Shown here: piece after piece, positions 17,995-27,724 of the stretch
Layout: every line of letters starts with the position of its first letter
How positions within the stretch are numbered: position 1 is the first letter of the stretch
From: Georgenia subflava
GTDB lineage: Bacteria > Actinomycetota > Actinomycetes > Actinomycetales > Actinomycetaceae
Assembly (NCBI RefSeq): GCF_009193155.1
Contig: NZ_VUKD01000001.1
Span: 682,001 to 746,000, forward strand
Direction: 5' to 3'
Length of the DNA: 64,000 nt
The notes under the pieces: model-generated
What the model was told of the DNA's origin: nothing
What the model saw: the letters and a program-made list of their open reading frames with translations, nothing else
Databases searched by the model: none
Made by a program: the position numbers and the translations under genes

Positions 17995-19737
17995 TCAGGC
18001 GCGTAGCTTCTCCAGCCGCGAGCGCAGCGCGTCCACGCGGTGCCCGTTGCCGTACAGCTGCACGTACCGGTCGCCGAAGACGTCGAGCAGGGCGTCGTCG
18101 AGACGGCGGACCGCGCCGGGCGGGTAGCGGTAGCCCATCCGGTCCAGGATCCTGGCGCCGTCCACCGCGCCGAGCAGGGAACCGAGCTCCTGCAGCGACG
18201 TGACGCCCAGCTCGAGCAGCAGGCCGGAGATCCACTCGTAGTGCTCGGTGCGCGACCAGCCCGTCCCGGCGAACCGTCCGGCGAGGAACGCCGCGAGGTC
18301 CTGGGCGCTGATCCGCGGGTCGGCCGCGTCCGCCTCCGGCTGCCGGCCCGTCATGCTCTCCTGGAGCCGGTCCTGGATGGTGGAGAACTCGCGGTCGGCC
18401 AGGTCCAGCAGCCCGGCCGCGAGCGTGAACCTCCGGTCGAGGTCCGGCGCGTGCTCGGCCGGGACGGATCCCTTGTAGCGGATGTCGTGCTCGAACTCGG
18501 CCCAGGCGTGCTGCAGGACGGTGCGCACCTGGACGGAGGCGGGCCGCCCGCGCAGCTCGGCGTGCTCGGCGGCCGCCTCCTCGCCGAGGGTGATGAGCAG
18601 GTGGCGGCTGGAGTAGCCGTAGCGGCCGGCGTTCGCGGTCTCCAGCCCCATGTCGCGGTCCTCGAGCACCACCAGCTGGTCCGCCAGCAGCTCGACGACC
18701 GAGTCGACGTCGCTCAGCACGTAGGTGATCACCCGCACCCCCACCTGGTCGGTGATCTGGCGCAGCGGGTCCGGGTACACCGGTGCGCCGTCGAGCGTGC
18801 GGGCCGCCTTCCCGGCGAACGACGCCACCGACTTCGTCCGGCCGGCGATGGTGAGGTAGTTGATACCCGCCTCGTCGAGCAGCCCGGTGATGAGGTCGAC
18901 GTACCCCTCGGTCGCCCGGACCACCGCCGGACGCTGCTCGGCGTAGGTCTGGACCGCCTGCTGCACCGGGTCCGGGCGCACGGCCGGCGGCCGTGGTGCG
19001 GGCACGTGCCCTGCCGGCAGCGTGGGCGTGACGATGTAGCCGTTCTGCAGGTCCCCGTACGTCGTCGTCAGCTCCGGGTGGGCGACGGCGTAGCGCGCCA
19101 CGTAGGCGCAGAGCACGGCGTCGACCTGGTCCTCCGCCCGGCGCAGGTCGCTCTTGCGCTGGGCCGCTGCCACCCGTGCCAGCAGGTCCTGCCACGCCGG
19201 GTGCCCGGTCACCTTCAGGGGTGGGTCGGCGTCGGCCAGGGACTCGATGTGCCGCATGAGGGTCAGCAGCGCGTCGCGGAGCTCGGCCAGGCTGCGGCCG
19301 GGCTTGTGCTTGTACTTCAGCGTCCGGCCGAGCCGGAACAGCGCCACCGTGGCCGGGTGCGGGTAGACCTCGATGGCCCGCCGGTCCCGGCCGGACGCCG
19401 GGTTGATGTCCAGGCCGAGCACCTTCGCCAGCCGAGCCCCGCGCGGCGTGTCCGCGAACTCCGGCTTGCCGGTGTTGGCCGGGTGCGCGCCGGCGTCGAA
19501 CCGGGCGAAGTCCTTGTTGAGGGCGGCCTCGGCGGGCCGGTTGCCGGTCGGGTTCCTCACCACCAGCGGCGCGTCGATCGCCACGAGGCACGGACCGGGG
19601 AACTCGGCGAGCGCCGTGGCGATCGTCTCGTCCGTCGTCTGCGCGGAGAGGTGGACGAGCGCGCCGTCGGCGTCGACGACCGCCAGCCCGGTGGGTGCCT
19701 TCTCGCCCCAGGCGAGGTCGATACCGACGAAGTGCAT
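17995..19737 (-). CDS. DUF429 - RelA/SpoT (p)ppGpp synthetase-like fusion protein
   Basis: 580 residues in two parts. Residues 1-~240 are a DUF429 domain (RNase H-like fold, predicted nuclease) with acidic positions in FVGIDLAWGE (D7), LVAIDAPLVV (D55), AIEVYPHP (E123) and EDQVDAVLCAY (D203/D206). Residues ~265-460 are a synthetase domain: GRTKSVASFAGKAAR (298-313), DQVGVRVITY (D330, Mg-binding), GYSSRHLLI (374-382) and VQVRTVLQHAWAEFEHDI. There is no HD hydrolase, TGS or ACT domain. In characterised synthetases a Glu precedes VQ/IQ-x-RT; here that position is Ser401, so normal ppGpp synthesis is doubtful. The last ~110 residues form a further helical region. It follows prpC but has its own likely start signal (CAGAGT six bases before ATG). 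Confidence 0.85.
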   Translation of the reverse strand: MHFVGIDLAWGEKAPTGLAVVDADGALVHLSAQTTDETIATALAEFPGPCLVAIDAPLVVRNPTGNRPAEAALNKDFARFDAGAHPANTGKPEFADTPRGARLAKVLGLDINPASGRDRRAIEVYPHPATVALFRLGRTLKYKHKPGRSLAELRDALLTLMRHIESLADADPPLKVTGHPAWQDLLARVAAAQRKSDLRRAEDQVDAVLCAYVARYAVAHPELTTTYGDLQNGYIVTPTLPAGHVPAPRPPAVRPDPVQQAVQTYAEQRPAVVRATEGYVDLITGLLDEAGINYLTIAGRTKSVASFAGKAARTLDGAPVYPDPLRQITDQVGVRVITYVLSDVDSVVELLADQLVVLEDRDMGLETANAGRYGYSSRHLLITLGEEAAAEHAELRGRPASVQVRTVLQHAWAEFEHDIRYKGSVPAEHAPDLDRRFTLAAGLLDLADREFSTIQDRLQESMTGRQPEADAADPRISAQDLAAFLAGRFAGTGWSRTEHYEWISGLLLELGVTSLQELGSLLGAVDGARILDRMGYRYPPGAVRRLDDALLDVFGDRYVQLYGNGHRVDALRSRLEKLRA

Positions 19738-19817
19738 GGGGACACTCTGCCCTGCCCCACCGACCGGGGCGGCACGGCCGGCCGCCCCCGCCGGCGGGTG
19801 GGTGCCCGCCGGGCCGC

Positions 19818-20954
<1,137 letters not shown>

Positions 20955-21078
20955 GTCTCGCTCCTTCGCGGGACCGGGGAAGATCCCCCTCGTTCGTCAC
21001 GGGGCGATCCTCCCCAGTATCGGGGGTGGGTGCCTGCTCTGGTGGGTGGTCCGGGCTGGGGCGGCAGCTCCGGCTCGG

Positions 21079-21978
21079 TCAGCGCTCGAGGGTGAAGTTG
21101 AAGATGTCGGTGTCGAAATGGTTGTAGCCGGCGTAGTCGACGAGCTCGTAGAGCCGGGCGCGGTGCTGCATGTTCTCCAGCTCGGAGGTCAGGGAGCCCT
21201 CGCGACGGATGGTCTCCAGCCCGCGCTCGGCGGCTCCCATGGCGAGGCGGAGCAGCGAGACGGGGAAGATCACGATCGAGACGCCGACGGCGGCGAGCTG
21301 GCTGGTGGTGAACAGCTTGGACTTGCCGAACTCGGTCATGTTGGCCAGGACGGGCACATCGACGGCCCTGGCGATCGCCTCGAACTCGGCGAGGTCGCGC
21401 ATGGCCTCGGGGAAGATGGCGTCGGCGCCGGCGTCGACGAGCGCCTTCGCCCGGTCGACGGCGGCGTCGAAGCCGTGGACGCCGCGGATGTCGGTGCGGG
21501 CCATGATGAGCAGGTTCGGGTCCCGGCGGGCGTCGGCGGCGGCGCGGATGCGCCGGGTCGCGGTGCTCGCGTCGACCACCTGCTTGCCGTCCAGGTGCCC
21601 GCAGCGCTTGGGGTTGACCTGGTCCTCGATGTGCAGGCCGGCCACCCCGGCGTCCTCGAGGGTCTGGACGGTCCGGGCCACGTTCATCGGCTCGCCGAAG
21701 CCGGTGTCGGCGTCGACGAGCGCGGGCAGGTCGGTCATCCGCGCGATCTGCTGGCTGCGCCCGGCCACCTCGGTCAGCGTGGTCAGGCCGATGTCGGGCA
21801 GCCCGAGGTCGGCGGCGATGACGGCGCCGGAGATGTAGACGCCGTCGAACTCCTTGTCCTGGATCAGCCGCGCCGAGAGCGGGTTGAAGGCGCCGGGGAA
21901 GAGCAGCGGCTCGTCGCCGGCGAGGCGCTCGCGCAGCCGGGCGCGCTTGTCGGCCGGGCTGGTCGTCGAGTAGAGCAT
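21079..21978 (-). CDS. prpB: 2-Methylisocitrate lyase
   Basis: PrpB splits 2-methylisocitrate to pyruvate and succinate. The 299-residue TIM-barrel protein of the isocitrate lyase/PEP mutase family shows LFPGAFNPLSARLIQDKEFDGVYISG at the start, DADTGFGEP (Mg-binding Asp pair), the catalytic loop HIEDQVNPKRCGHLDGK with its Cys-Gly-His, and MARTDIRGVHGFDAAVDRA. Everything needed is present. ATG 21978 overlaps the prpD stop (ATGA), so expression is coupled. Confidence 0.96.
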   Translation of the reverse strand: MLYSTTSPADKRARLRERLAGDEPLLFPGAFNPLSARLIQDKEFDGVYISGAVIAADLGLPDIGLTTLTEVAGRSQQIARMTDLPALVDADTGFGEPMNVARTVQTLEDAGVAGLHIEDQVNPKRCGHLDGKQVVDASTATRRIRAAADARRDPNLLIMARTDIRGVHGFDAAVDRAKALVDAGADAIFPEAMRDLAEFEAIARAVDVPVLANMTEFGKSKLFTTSQLAAVGVSIVIFPVSLLRLAMGAAERGLETIRREGSLTSELENMQHRARLYELVDYAGYNHFDTDIFNFTLER

Positions 21979-23504
21979 CAGAAGATCCCCTCCGGGGTGG
22001 TGACGGTGTCGAGGTAGCCGGCCGGCGCGACGACGGTCAGGCCGCCGAGGTCGTCCGGGCCGAGCTCGGGCAGCCGCTGCGCGACGTCGAGGAACCGGTC
22101 GATCTCGTCGGGCGCCAGGACGCCGTCGGCGAGGGTGCGGAACTTGTGCACGTACTGCTCGCGGGCGAAGGGCCGCGCACCGAGCGGGTGGGCGTCGGCG
22201 ACGGCGATCTCCTCGACGATCCGTCCGCCGTCGGCGAGCGTGACCTCGAGGCGGCCGCCGAAGGCCTTCTCGGCCGGGTCGGTCGAGTGGTACCGGCTGG
22301 TCCAGGCCGGGTCCTCCGCCGTCGTGATCTTGCGCCACAGCTCCACGGTGTCCGGCCGTGCCGCCCGCTCGGGGGCGTAGGAGTCCACGTGGTGCCAGGC
22401 GCCGTCCTGCAGGGCGACGGCCAGGATGTACGGGATGGAGTGGTCGAGCGTCTCGCGGGAGGCGTCGGGGTCGTACTTCTGCGGGTCGTTGGCGCCGGAG
22501 CCGATGACGTGGTGGGTGTGGTGCGAGGTGTGCAGGACGATGCTCTCGACGTTGTCGGCGTCGCGCAGGTAGGGGTGCTCGGTGCCGACCCGGCGGGCGA
22601 GGTCGATGAGGGCCTGGGCCTGGTACTCGGCCGAGTGCTCCTTGGTGTAGGTGTCCAGGATCGCGGTCTTGGCCTCGCCGGGCCCGGGCAAGGCGACCTG
22701 GTAGGCGGCGTCGGGCCCGTCGAGGAGCCAGGCGATGACGCCGTCCTCCCCCTCGTAGATCGGGGTCGGCGAGGTCTGGCCGCGCATGGCCCGGTCGACC
22801 GCCTCGACGGCCACCTTGCCGGCGAAGGCCGGTGCGTAGGCCTTCCAGCTGGAGATCTCGCCCTTGCGGGACTGGCGAGTGGCGGTGGTGGTGTGCAGGG
22901 CCTGGCCGATGGCCTGGAAGATCGTCTCGGCGTCGAGACCGAGGAGGGTCCCGATACCGGCGGCGGCGGCCGGTCCGAGGTGGGCGACGTGGTCGATCTT
23001 GTGCTTGTGCAGGCTGATCGCCCGCACGAGGTCGACCTGGATCTCGTAGCCGGTGGCGATGCCGCGCACCAGCTGCGCGCCGGTCAGGCCGCGGGCCGCG
23101 GCTAGATGCTGGGCGACGGCGACGATCGGCGGGATGTTGTCGCCCGGGTGGGAGTACTCGGCCGCCAGGAAGGTGTCGTGGTAGTCGAGCTCGCGCACGG
23201 CCACACCGTTGGCCCAGGCCGCCCACTCCGGGCTGACCCGCGTGCCGGCGTCGACGCCGAAGACTGTGGCGCCCGGGCTGTAGGGGTGACGCAGCGCCTG
23301 GGCGCGGGCGGCGGCCGGCGGGGTGCGCACGAGGGAGGCGGTGGCGACGGCGGCGTTGTCGATGACGCGGTTGATGACCATGTCGGTCACCTCGCCGCTC
23401 ACCTCGACCGGGTCGACGGCGAGCTCGGCGAGCTTCCAGGCGAGCTGTTCCGTGCGGGGCAGGTTGTCGGCGCTGGGGTGGACGCGGACGTCGTGGGTGA
23501 TCAC
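21978..23504 (-). CDS. prpD: 2-Methylcitrate dehydratase
   Basis: PrpD removes water from 2-methylcitrate on the way to methylisocitrate. It belongs to the MmgE/PrpD family (508 residues). Landmarks: [14 protein letters not shown]-like N terminus ([16 protein letters not shown]), [74 protein letters not shown] and [24 protein letters not shown] 23504 overlaps the stop of the GntR gene upstream (GTGA), so the regulator is the first gene of the same operon. No separate PrpF/AcnD is seen here. Confidence 0.95.
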   Translation of the reverse strand: MITHDVRVHPSADNLPRTEQLAWKLAELAVDPVEVSGEVTDMVINRVIDNAAVATASLVRTPPAAARAQALRHPYSPGATVFGVDAGTRVSPEWAAWANGVAVRELDYHDTFLAAEYSHPGDNIPPIVAVAQHLAAARGLTGAQLVRGIATGYEIQVDLVRAISLHKHKIDHVAHLGPAAAAGIGTLLGLDAETIFQAIGQALHTTTATRQSRKGEISSWKAYAPAFAGKVAVEAVDRAMRGQTSPTPIYEGEDGVIAWLLDGPDAAYQVALPGPGEAKTAILDTYTKEHSAEYQAQALIDLARRVGTEHPYLRDADNVESIVLHTSHHTHHVIGSGANDPQKYDPDASRETLDHSIPYILAVALQDGAWHHVDSYAPERAARPDTVELWRKITTAEDPAWTSRYHSTDPAEKAFGGRLEVTLADGGRIVEEIAVADAHPLGARPFAREQYVHKFRTLADGVLAPDEIDRFLDVAQRLPELGPDDLGGLTVVAPAGYLDTVTTPEGIF

Positions 23505-24355
23505 CGGGCGGCTCCTAGGGGCTGTTGCTGTGCGGGCGTCGACGCCCGCTCGGTCAGGTCGTGCTCGTCGGCCGGCTCGCGGACGTGGTCGTGCTCGTCG
23601 GCCGGCTCGCGGATGTGCTCGTGCTCGTGCCCGTCGTCGTGCTCGTGCCCGTCGTCGACGGGCTGGCGCTCGTGGCGGGCCTCGGGCGCACCCTCACGCT
23701 CCGGCCCGTCGCCGGCAGGCTGGGAGAGGCTGTGCAGGACGGTGGCGAGGCTCGCGCGCAGGTGGACGGCGGTGGCCTGCGCCGCGAGGGTCTCGTTGCC
23801 CTCGGCGATCGCCTCGACGATGAGCAGGTGCTCGTGCGCGGCCCGCACCAGCCGGTCGGGGTTGTCCCGGGAGAGGCGCCGGGCGCGGGCCACGTGGGTA
23901 CGGAGCGAGGCAAGCGAGCGCCGCAGGTACGGGCTGTCCATCGCCGCGTCGACCGCGGCGTCGAGCCGGGCGACGAGGTCGTAGTAGGCGCGGCGGTCCG
24001 GGTCGGAGGCGCTGAGCAGAGCCGGCGCGACGGCGAACTCCTCGCGCAGCGCGGCGAACACCGCGGCGTCGGCGCGGCGCGCGGCGAGCCTGGCGGCCTG
24101 GACCTCGAGCGCCTCGCGCAGCTCGAAGAGGTGGCGCACGTCTGCCGCCTGCAGGTCGGAGACCACCAGCGTGCGCCCCTTGCCGACGACGGCGAGGCCG
24201 TCGGCGGCCAGTCGCCCCAGCGCCTCCCGCAGCGGCGTGCGGGAGACACCGAGCCGCTCGGCCTGCTCCACCTCGCTGAGCACGGCGCCCGGCCGGAGCC
24301 GCCAGGAGACGATCTCCTCCCGCAGCACGCCGTAGACCCGTTCGCTCGCACGCAC
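23501..24355 (-). CDS. GntR-family (FadR/FCD) regulator with His-rich tail, methylcitrate operon
   Basis: Residues ~1-65 form a GntR winged helix ([42 protein letters not shown]) and ~75-215 an FCD ligand domain ([17 protein letters not shown]). The last ~60 residues are a low-complexity tail full of His, Asp and Glu, made by two 30-bp and two 18-bp DNA repeats (23561-23656); this looks metal-binding and is not part of usual FCD proteins. GTG 24355 stands six bases after TATGTT (leaderless). A palindrome tttgtatacaaa lies 28-39 bases upstream, at the promoter, so the protein probably represses its own operon; the ligand may be a methylcitrate-cycle intermediate. Confidence 0.88.
   Translation of the reverse strand: MRASERVYGVLREEIVSWRLRPGAVLSEVEQAERLGVSRTPLREALGRLAADGLAVVGKGRTLVVSDLQAADVRHLFELREALEVQAARLAARRADAAVFAALREEFAVAPALLSASDPDRRAYYDLVARLDAAVDAAMDSPYLRRSLASLRTHVARARRLSRDNPDRLVRAAHEHLLIVEAIAEGNETLAAQATAVHLRASLATVLHSLSQPAGDGPEREGAPEARHERQPVDDGHEHDDGHEHEHIREPADEHDHVREPADEHDLTERASTPAQQQPLGAAR
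23561..23656. repeat. In-gene tandem repeats encoding the His/Asp/Glu tail
   Basis: Two 30-bp units (23561-23590 and 23591-23620) differ at two or three bases and are followed by two identical 18-bp units (23621-23638 and 23639-23656). All preserve the reading frame of the GntR gene. They encode repeated [10 protein letters not shown]-type and DDGHEH-type segments, so copy number changes would lengthen or shorten the tail without breaking the protein. Confidence 0.88.
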
Positions 24356-24382
24356 AGAGCCAACATAGCCCCACTGTCGGAG

Positions 24383-24394
24383 TTTGTATACAAA
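24383..24394. promoter_or_regulatory. Probable GntR operator upstream of the prp operon
   Basis: tttgtatacaaa is a perfect 12-bp palindrome matching the FadR-type GTATAC core. It is 28 bases upstream of the leaderless GTG at 24355, near the -35 region. A related half-matching site, tatgcacacaaa (24435-24446, 9 of 12), lies 52 bases away, about five helical turns, which would suit cooperative binding. The gap from 24356 to 24485 holds no gene. Confidence 0.7.
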
Positions 24395-24484
24395 ACGTCC
24401 GACATCCCCGCGTCATTGCCGACCGAAGACGCACTATGCACACAAACTACGTGTGATCCGTGCGCTGCACGGTGTCGGCCCCGA

Positions 24485-24788
24485 TCGTCTCGACGCACCT
24501 GGGCTCGCTGGACGGCCCACGCACGCCTGGCTCGTGACCAGCTGTTCCAGTCCAGCACCACGTCGTGACCGGCCTGCAGGACCTACTCGGCCACCGACCA
24601 CACGAGATCCTTGACGGTCTCGGCGCGCGGCCCGTACTGGAGTCGAACGCGACGTCGGGATAGAGCCGGATCATCCACTCGTCGAGCGTGAGACGCACCG
24701 CTCGTCCGTCCTGGCACAGCTCCCGGGCGCGCGTCGTCTTGCCCGAGCCGCCGAGGCCGTACAGAAGGTGGACGCGTCCGACTCTCAC
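24485..24788 (-). pseudogene. Broken P-loop kinase (AAA/zeta-like) gene
   Basis: GTG 24788 opens VHLLYGLGGSGKTTRARELC, with a clear Walker A, continuing to LTLDEWMIRLYPDVAFDS. After that the frame shifts: the homologous continuation YGPRAETVKDLVWSVAE reads in another frame, ends at a TAG (a CAG would restore it), and then VLQAGHDVVLDWNSWSRARRAW follows. Thus a single gene of the ATP-binding kinase family has a frameshift and a nonsense codon and is cut off around 24485. Similar proteins are small nucleotide or aminoglycoside-like kinases. No function is likely to remain. Confidence 0.75.
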
Positions 24789-24869
24789 GGCTCGACGCCA
24801 CAACGCTGCGGTCCGACCATCTCCGGAGTATCGGCCGAGGGCTTCGGCAGCCCGGTACCGTGGAGATCG

Positions 24870-25526
24870 ATGCAGGAGCGGGAGAAGCACTGGGAGGAAC
24901 GCCTGGCGACGCCCGTCCTCGTCGCAGCCCTGGCCTCTGTGCCGGCCGTGTTCCTCACCCTGCTCGACGAGCCGTACCGCTCGGTCGGGACGGTCGCCAC
25001 GTGGGCCAGCGGGGCCGTGCTCGTCGCCGAGGCGGTGGTGCTCTTCGCCGTCTCCGCCGACAAGCTCGAGTGGCTCACCCGGCGCGCCTGGCTGCTGGGG
25101 CTCACCGGCCTGGTGATCGTCGGCGCCCTGCTGGCGCTCGGGCCGGTACAGCTCCTCCGGCTGCTGCGCGTCGTCGGGGCGCTACGGATCGTCCGGGTCG
25201 GCCGCATCGTCAAGGCCGCCCGGATCCTGCGCGAGCGTCTCGGCCTGACCGGGCGGTGGACACGGGTGGCGACCGTGTCCGCAGGTGTCCTCGTCGCCGT
25301 CTTCGTCGCCGTCGTCCTCGCGGACCCCACCTCGCAGACCCGCACCCTGATCGACGAGGTCGCGGGACGTGGCGGCGGGGTCGCACTGGTCGTCGTCGCC
25401 GGCGCCCTCATGGCCGTCGCCACCTTCGTCGTCATGCGCCAACGGCTCTCGTCGCGGGGCCGCGGTGAGACGGCCACGACAGACGGGCCGCGCACCTCCA
25501 TCAGCTCGACCGAGAACGCCGACTAG
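24870..25526 (+). CDS. Voltage-sensor-like membrane protein without recognisable pore
   Basis: 218 residues. Four hydrophobic spans in the first ~120 residues are followed by two more (about 134-152 and 169-188). The fourth span is a classical S4 helix: basic residues at 97, 100, 106, 109, 112, 115 and 118, every third position (LLRLLRVVGALRIVRVGRIV). Acidic countercharges E54, D64 and E67 sit in earlier segments, D64 in the ADK-x-xW position typical of S3. The last two spans lack a TVGYG-type selectivity filter. It may be a voltage sensor alone, a truncated channel or a divergent one. ATG 24870 has GGAG eight bases upstream. It stands alone between a pseudogene and a small lipoprotein gene. 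Confidence 0.75.
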   Translation: MQEREKHWEERLATPVLVAALASVPAVFLTLLDEPYRSVGTVATWASGAVLVAEAVVLFAVSADKLEWLTRRAWLLGLTGLVIVGALLALGPVQLLRLLRVVGALRIVRVGRIVKAARILRERLGLTGRWTRVATVSAGVLVAVFVAVVLADPTSQTRTLIDEVAGRGGGVALVVVAGALMAVATFVVMRQRLSSRGRGETATTDGPRTSISSTENAD

Positions 25527-25641
25527 CGACGCACTGCCCGAGGACCTGATTCCCTTCCGGCGCGCACCGCTGGAGCGGATGCTGGAGGCAACCTCCGCCC
25601 ACGGCCCGGCTCCGGGCCACGTCAGAGAGGAAGTCGTACCG

Positions 25642-26007
25642 ATGACGCTCGACGACCGCACGAACGTTCCCACATGGCGACGACCACACCCGACTACCGG
25701 CTCCGGCCGCGCACGACGACTCCCGTGGGTCGTGCCGGCGCTACTCGCCGTCGCCCTCGTGCTGGCCGCCTGCGCGGCCGGCCCGAACGCGGCGGCCGGT
25801 CCGGACCAGGCCGGGTTCTGGTCCGGCCTGTGGCACGGGCTCATCACCCCCGTCACGTTCATCGTCTCGCTGTTCGACGACGACGTCAGCGTCTACGAGG
25901 TCGTCAACAACGGGAACTGGTACGACTTCGGGTTCATGCTCGGCGTCTCCACGATCTTCTCCGGCACCGCCGGTTCCGCGCGTTCCGCGGGCCGCCGACG
26001 GTCCTGA
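25642..26007 (+). CDS. Small predicted lipoprotein, widespread hypothetical
   Basis: A 121-residue protein with a basic N terminus, a hydrophobic stretch (WVVPALLAVALVLAAC) and a lipobox LAAC, then the conserved block FWSGLWHGLITPVTFIVSLFDDDVSVYEVVNNGNWYDFGFMLGV, which contains a second hydrophobic helix and occurs in many actinobacterial and firmicute hypotheticals. The function is not known. ATG 25642 follows a gaagtcgtacc stretch and the preceding gene ends 115 bases upstream. A strong hairpin terminator ends the unit at 26035-26069. Confidence 0.75.
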   Translation: MTLDDRTNVPTWRRPHPTTGSGRARRLPWVVPALLAVALVLAACAAGPNAAAGPDQAGFWSGLWHGLITPVTFIVSLFDDDVSVYEVVNNGNWYDFGFMLGVSTIFSGTAGSARSAGRRRS

Positions 26008-26034
26008 GCGTCGCCCGGGCGAATACTCACGGCT

Positions 26035-26069
26035 GAGGCCGGCCCGGACGCATCGTCCGGGCCGGCCTC
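26035..26069. terminator. Bidirectional terminator, 16-bp perfect stem
   Basis: gaggccggcccggacg (26035-26050) and cgtccgggccggcctc (26054-26069) are exact complements with loop cat. It stands between two convergent genes (25642..26007 and 26082..27611) and is followed on the plus strand by ttcag. Confidence 0.9.
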
Positions 26070-26081
26070 TTCAGCAACCGA

Positions 26082-27611
26082 TCAGGCGTCGACCATCTCG
26101 CGGGCGGTGACCGCCTCGTCCACGACCGGCTCGGCCGTCGCGGACCGCCCGACGTCGCCGCGCAGGCGCCGCACGAAGGGTGCGCTCCCCACGGCGACGA
26201 GGCCGAGGATGCCGCCGAGGACGAACACGTCCTGCGTGCCGGAGACCAGGGCGGCGGGCTCGGCCACACCTCCGGCGGCCGCCGCGGCAGCGCCGATGGT
26301 CATGGCCGCGACGAGCAGCGCGGTGCCCGCCGCACCGGCCAGCTGCTGCAGCGTGTTCATGATGGCGCTGCCGTGCGGGTAGAGGTTGCGCGGCAGGGAG
26401 CCGAGCGAGACGGTCATGAGCGGGGTCATGATCATCGCCATGCCGATGCAGAACACCAGGTGCATGGCGACGACGAGCCCGAGCGAGGTGTCGGGGCCGA
26501 CCGTGCTGAGCCACCACTGGCCGGCCGCGAGCAGGATCGCACCGGGGACGACCACCGGGCGCGGGCCGACGGCGTCGTAGACCCTGCCGACGAAGGGCGA
26601 GAGGATGCCCTGGATCAGGCCACCGGGGAGCAGCAGCAGGCCGGTGGTCATGATGCCGACGTCGAGACCGGTCTGCAGGTAGATCGGCAGCACCACTACG
26701 GTGCCGAGCATCGTGGCCATGGCGATGACGACGACGACGATCGAGACGCGGAAGTTGTGCACCGTGAACGGGCGCAGGTCCAGCAGTGCGTTCCCGGTGC
26801 GCTGCAGCCGCACCTGGCGGACCACGAAGAGCACCAGACCGACGACGCCGACGGCCGCCGCCGCGAGCGGGGCGAGGTTGCCGCCCAGCACGGCGCCCAG
26901 CGAGGCAAGGGCGTAGACGAGTCCGCCGAAGCCGAGTGCCGCGAGGACGACCGAGAGCGCGTCCATGCGCGCCCTGATCGTCTCGTTGGTCGTGCGGATG
27001 AGGACGAGACCGAGGACGAGGGCGAGGAGGCCGATCGGCAGCATGAGGCCGAACATCCAGCGCCAGCCCATGCCGTCGACGACGATGCCGGACACGGTCG
27101 GGCCGATGGCGGGGGCCATGGAGATGACCACCGAGTTCAGGCCCATCATCATGCCGCGCTTCTCGACCGGCACCGAGGTCAGCGTCGTCGTCATGAGCAG
27201 CGGCAGGATGATCGCGGTGCCGGCGGCCTGAACGACGCGGGCCGCGAGCAGGACCGCGAAGGTCGGGGCGACGACGGCCACCGCCGTGCCGACCACGAAG
27301 AGCAGGATCGCCGCCGTGAACAGGGCCCGCGTGGTGAAGCGCTGGATGAGGAAGCCGGTGGTCGGGATGATCACGGCCATCGTGAGCATGAAGCCCGTCG
27401 TGAGCCACTGGCCGGCGGTGGCCGTGACCTGGAGGTCGGCCATGATCGGGGGCAGGGCCACACTGAGCGCGGTCTCGTTGAGCATCATGATGAACGCGGA
27501 GATCACGAGGACGGCGAGCACCGGCCCGACGCGGGTGGTGACCTTCTCCGACTCGATCGCCGACGGGAGCTCGGTGACGGTGAGCGCCTCTCGTGCCTGA
27601 GCGTTTGTCAT
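26082..27611 (-). CDS. DHA2-family MFS multidrug efflux transporter
   Basis: 509 residues with 14 predicted transmembrane helices, as in DHA2 drug-proton antiporters (EmrB/LfrA/QacA type). Visible motifs: NETALSVALPPIMADL in helix 1, WLTTGFMLTMAVIIPTTGFL (motif D1-like), RVVQAAGTAIILPLL (motif B) and GLNSVVISMAPAIGPTVSGIVVDGMGWRWMF (motif C, antiporter signature). Drug export is likely; the substrate is unknown. A TetR-type regulator is encoded divergently, and a palindrome lies between them. ATG 27611 has AAGGTCCCA upstream as a ribosome site. Confidence 0.93.
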   Translation of the reverse strand: MTNAQAREALTVTELPSAIESEKVTTRVGPVLAVLVISAFIMMLNETALSVALPPIMADLQVTATAGQWLTTGFMLTMAVIIPTTGFLIQRFTTRALFTAAILLFVVGTAVAVVAPTFAVLLAARVVQAAGTAIILPLLMTTTLTSVPVEKRGMMMGLNSVVISMAPAIGPTVSGIVVDGMGWRWMFGLMLPIGLLALVLGLVLIRTTNETIRARMDALSVVLAALGFGGLVYALASLGAVLGGNLAPLAAAAVGVVGLVLFVVRQVRLQRTGNALLDLRPFTVHNFRVSIVVVVIAMATMLGTVVVLPIYLQTGLDVGIMTTGLLLLPGGLIQGILSPFVGRVYDAVGPRPVVVPGAILLAAGQWWLSTVGPDTSLGLVVAMHLVFCIGMAMIMTPLMTVSLGSLPRNLYPHGSAIMNTLQQLAGAAGTALLVAAMTIGAAAAAAGGVAEPAALVSGTQDVFVLGGILGLVAVGSAPFVRRLRGDVGRSATAEPVVDEAVTAREMVDA

Positions 27612-27646
27612 GGGACCTTCTTCCTAGTTTCGAGAACGCCCGATCA

Positions 27647-27661
27647 TGGCACGGCGTGCCA
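27647..27661. promoter_or_regulatory. Probable TetR operator
   Basis: tggcac (27647-27652) and gtgcca (27656-27661) form a perfect palindrome with ggc between. It lies in the 113-base gap of the divergent efflux gene and its TetR regulator, the usual place for a repressor site. Confidence 0.6.
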
Positions 27662-27724
27662 CTTTGGCATAAGGTGACAACACGCGTGCCGATGGTCACA
27701 CCGCCGATGCGCTAGGAAAGACCC

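Noticed and set aside
24356-24484. Small gene upstream of the GntR regulator
   Set aside because: The frames here show no ribosome site or family match; the stretch fits a promoter and operator region.
26373-27677. A 434-codon frame antisense to the DHA2 transporter
   Set aside because: Full of His/Arg/Asp as expected of the complement of membrane-helix codons; no family match.
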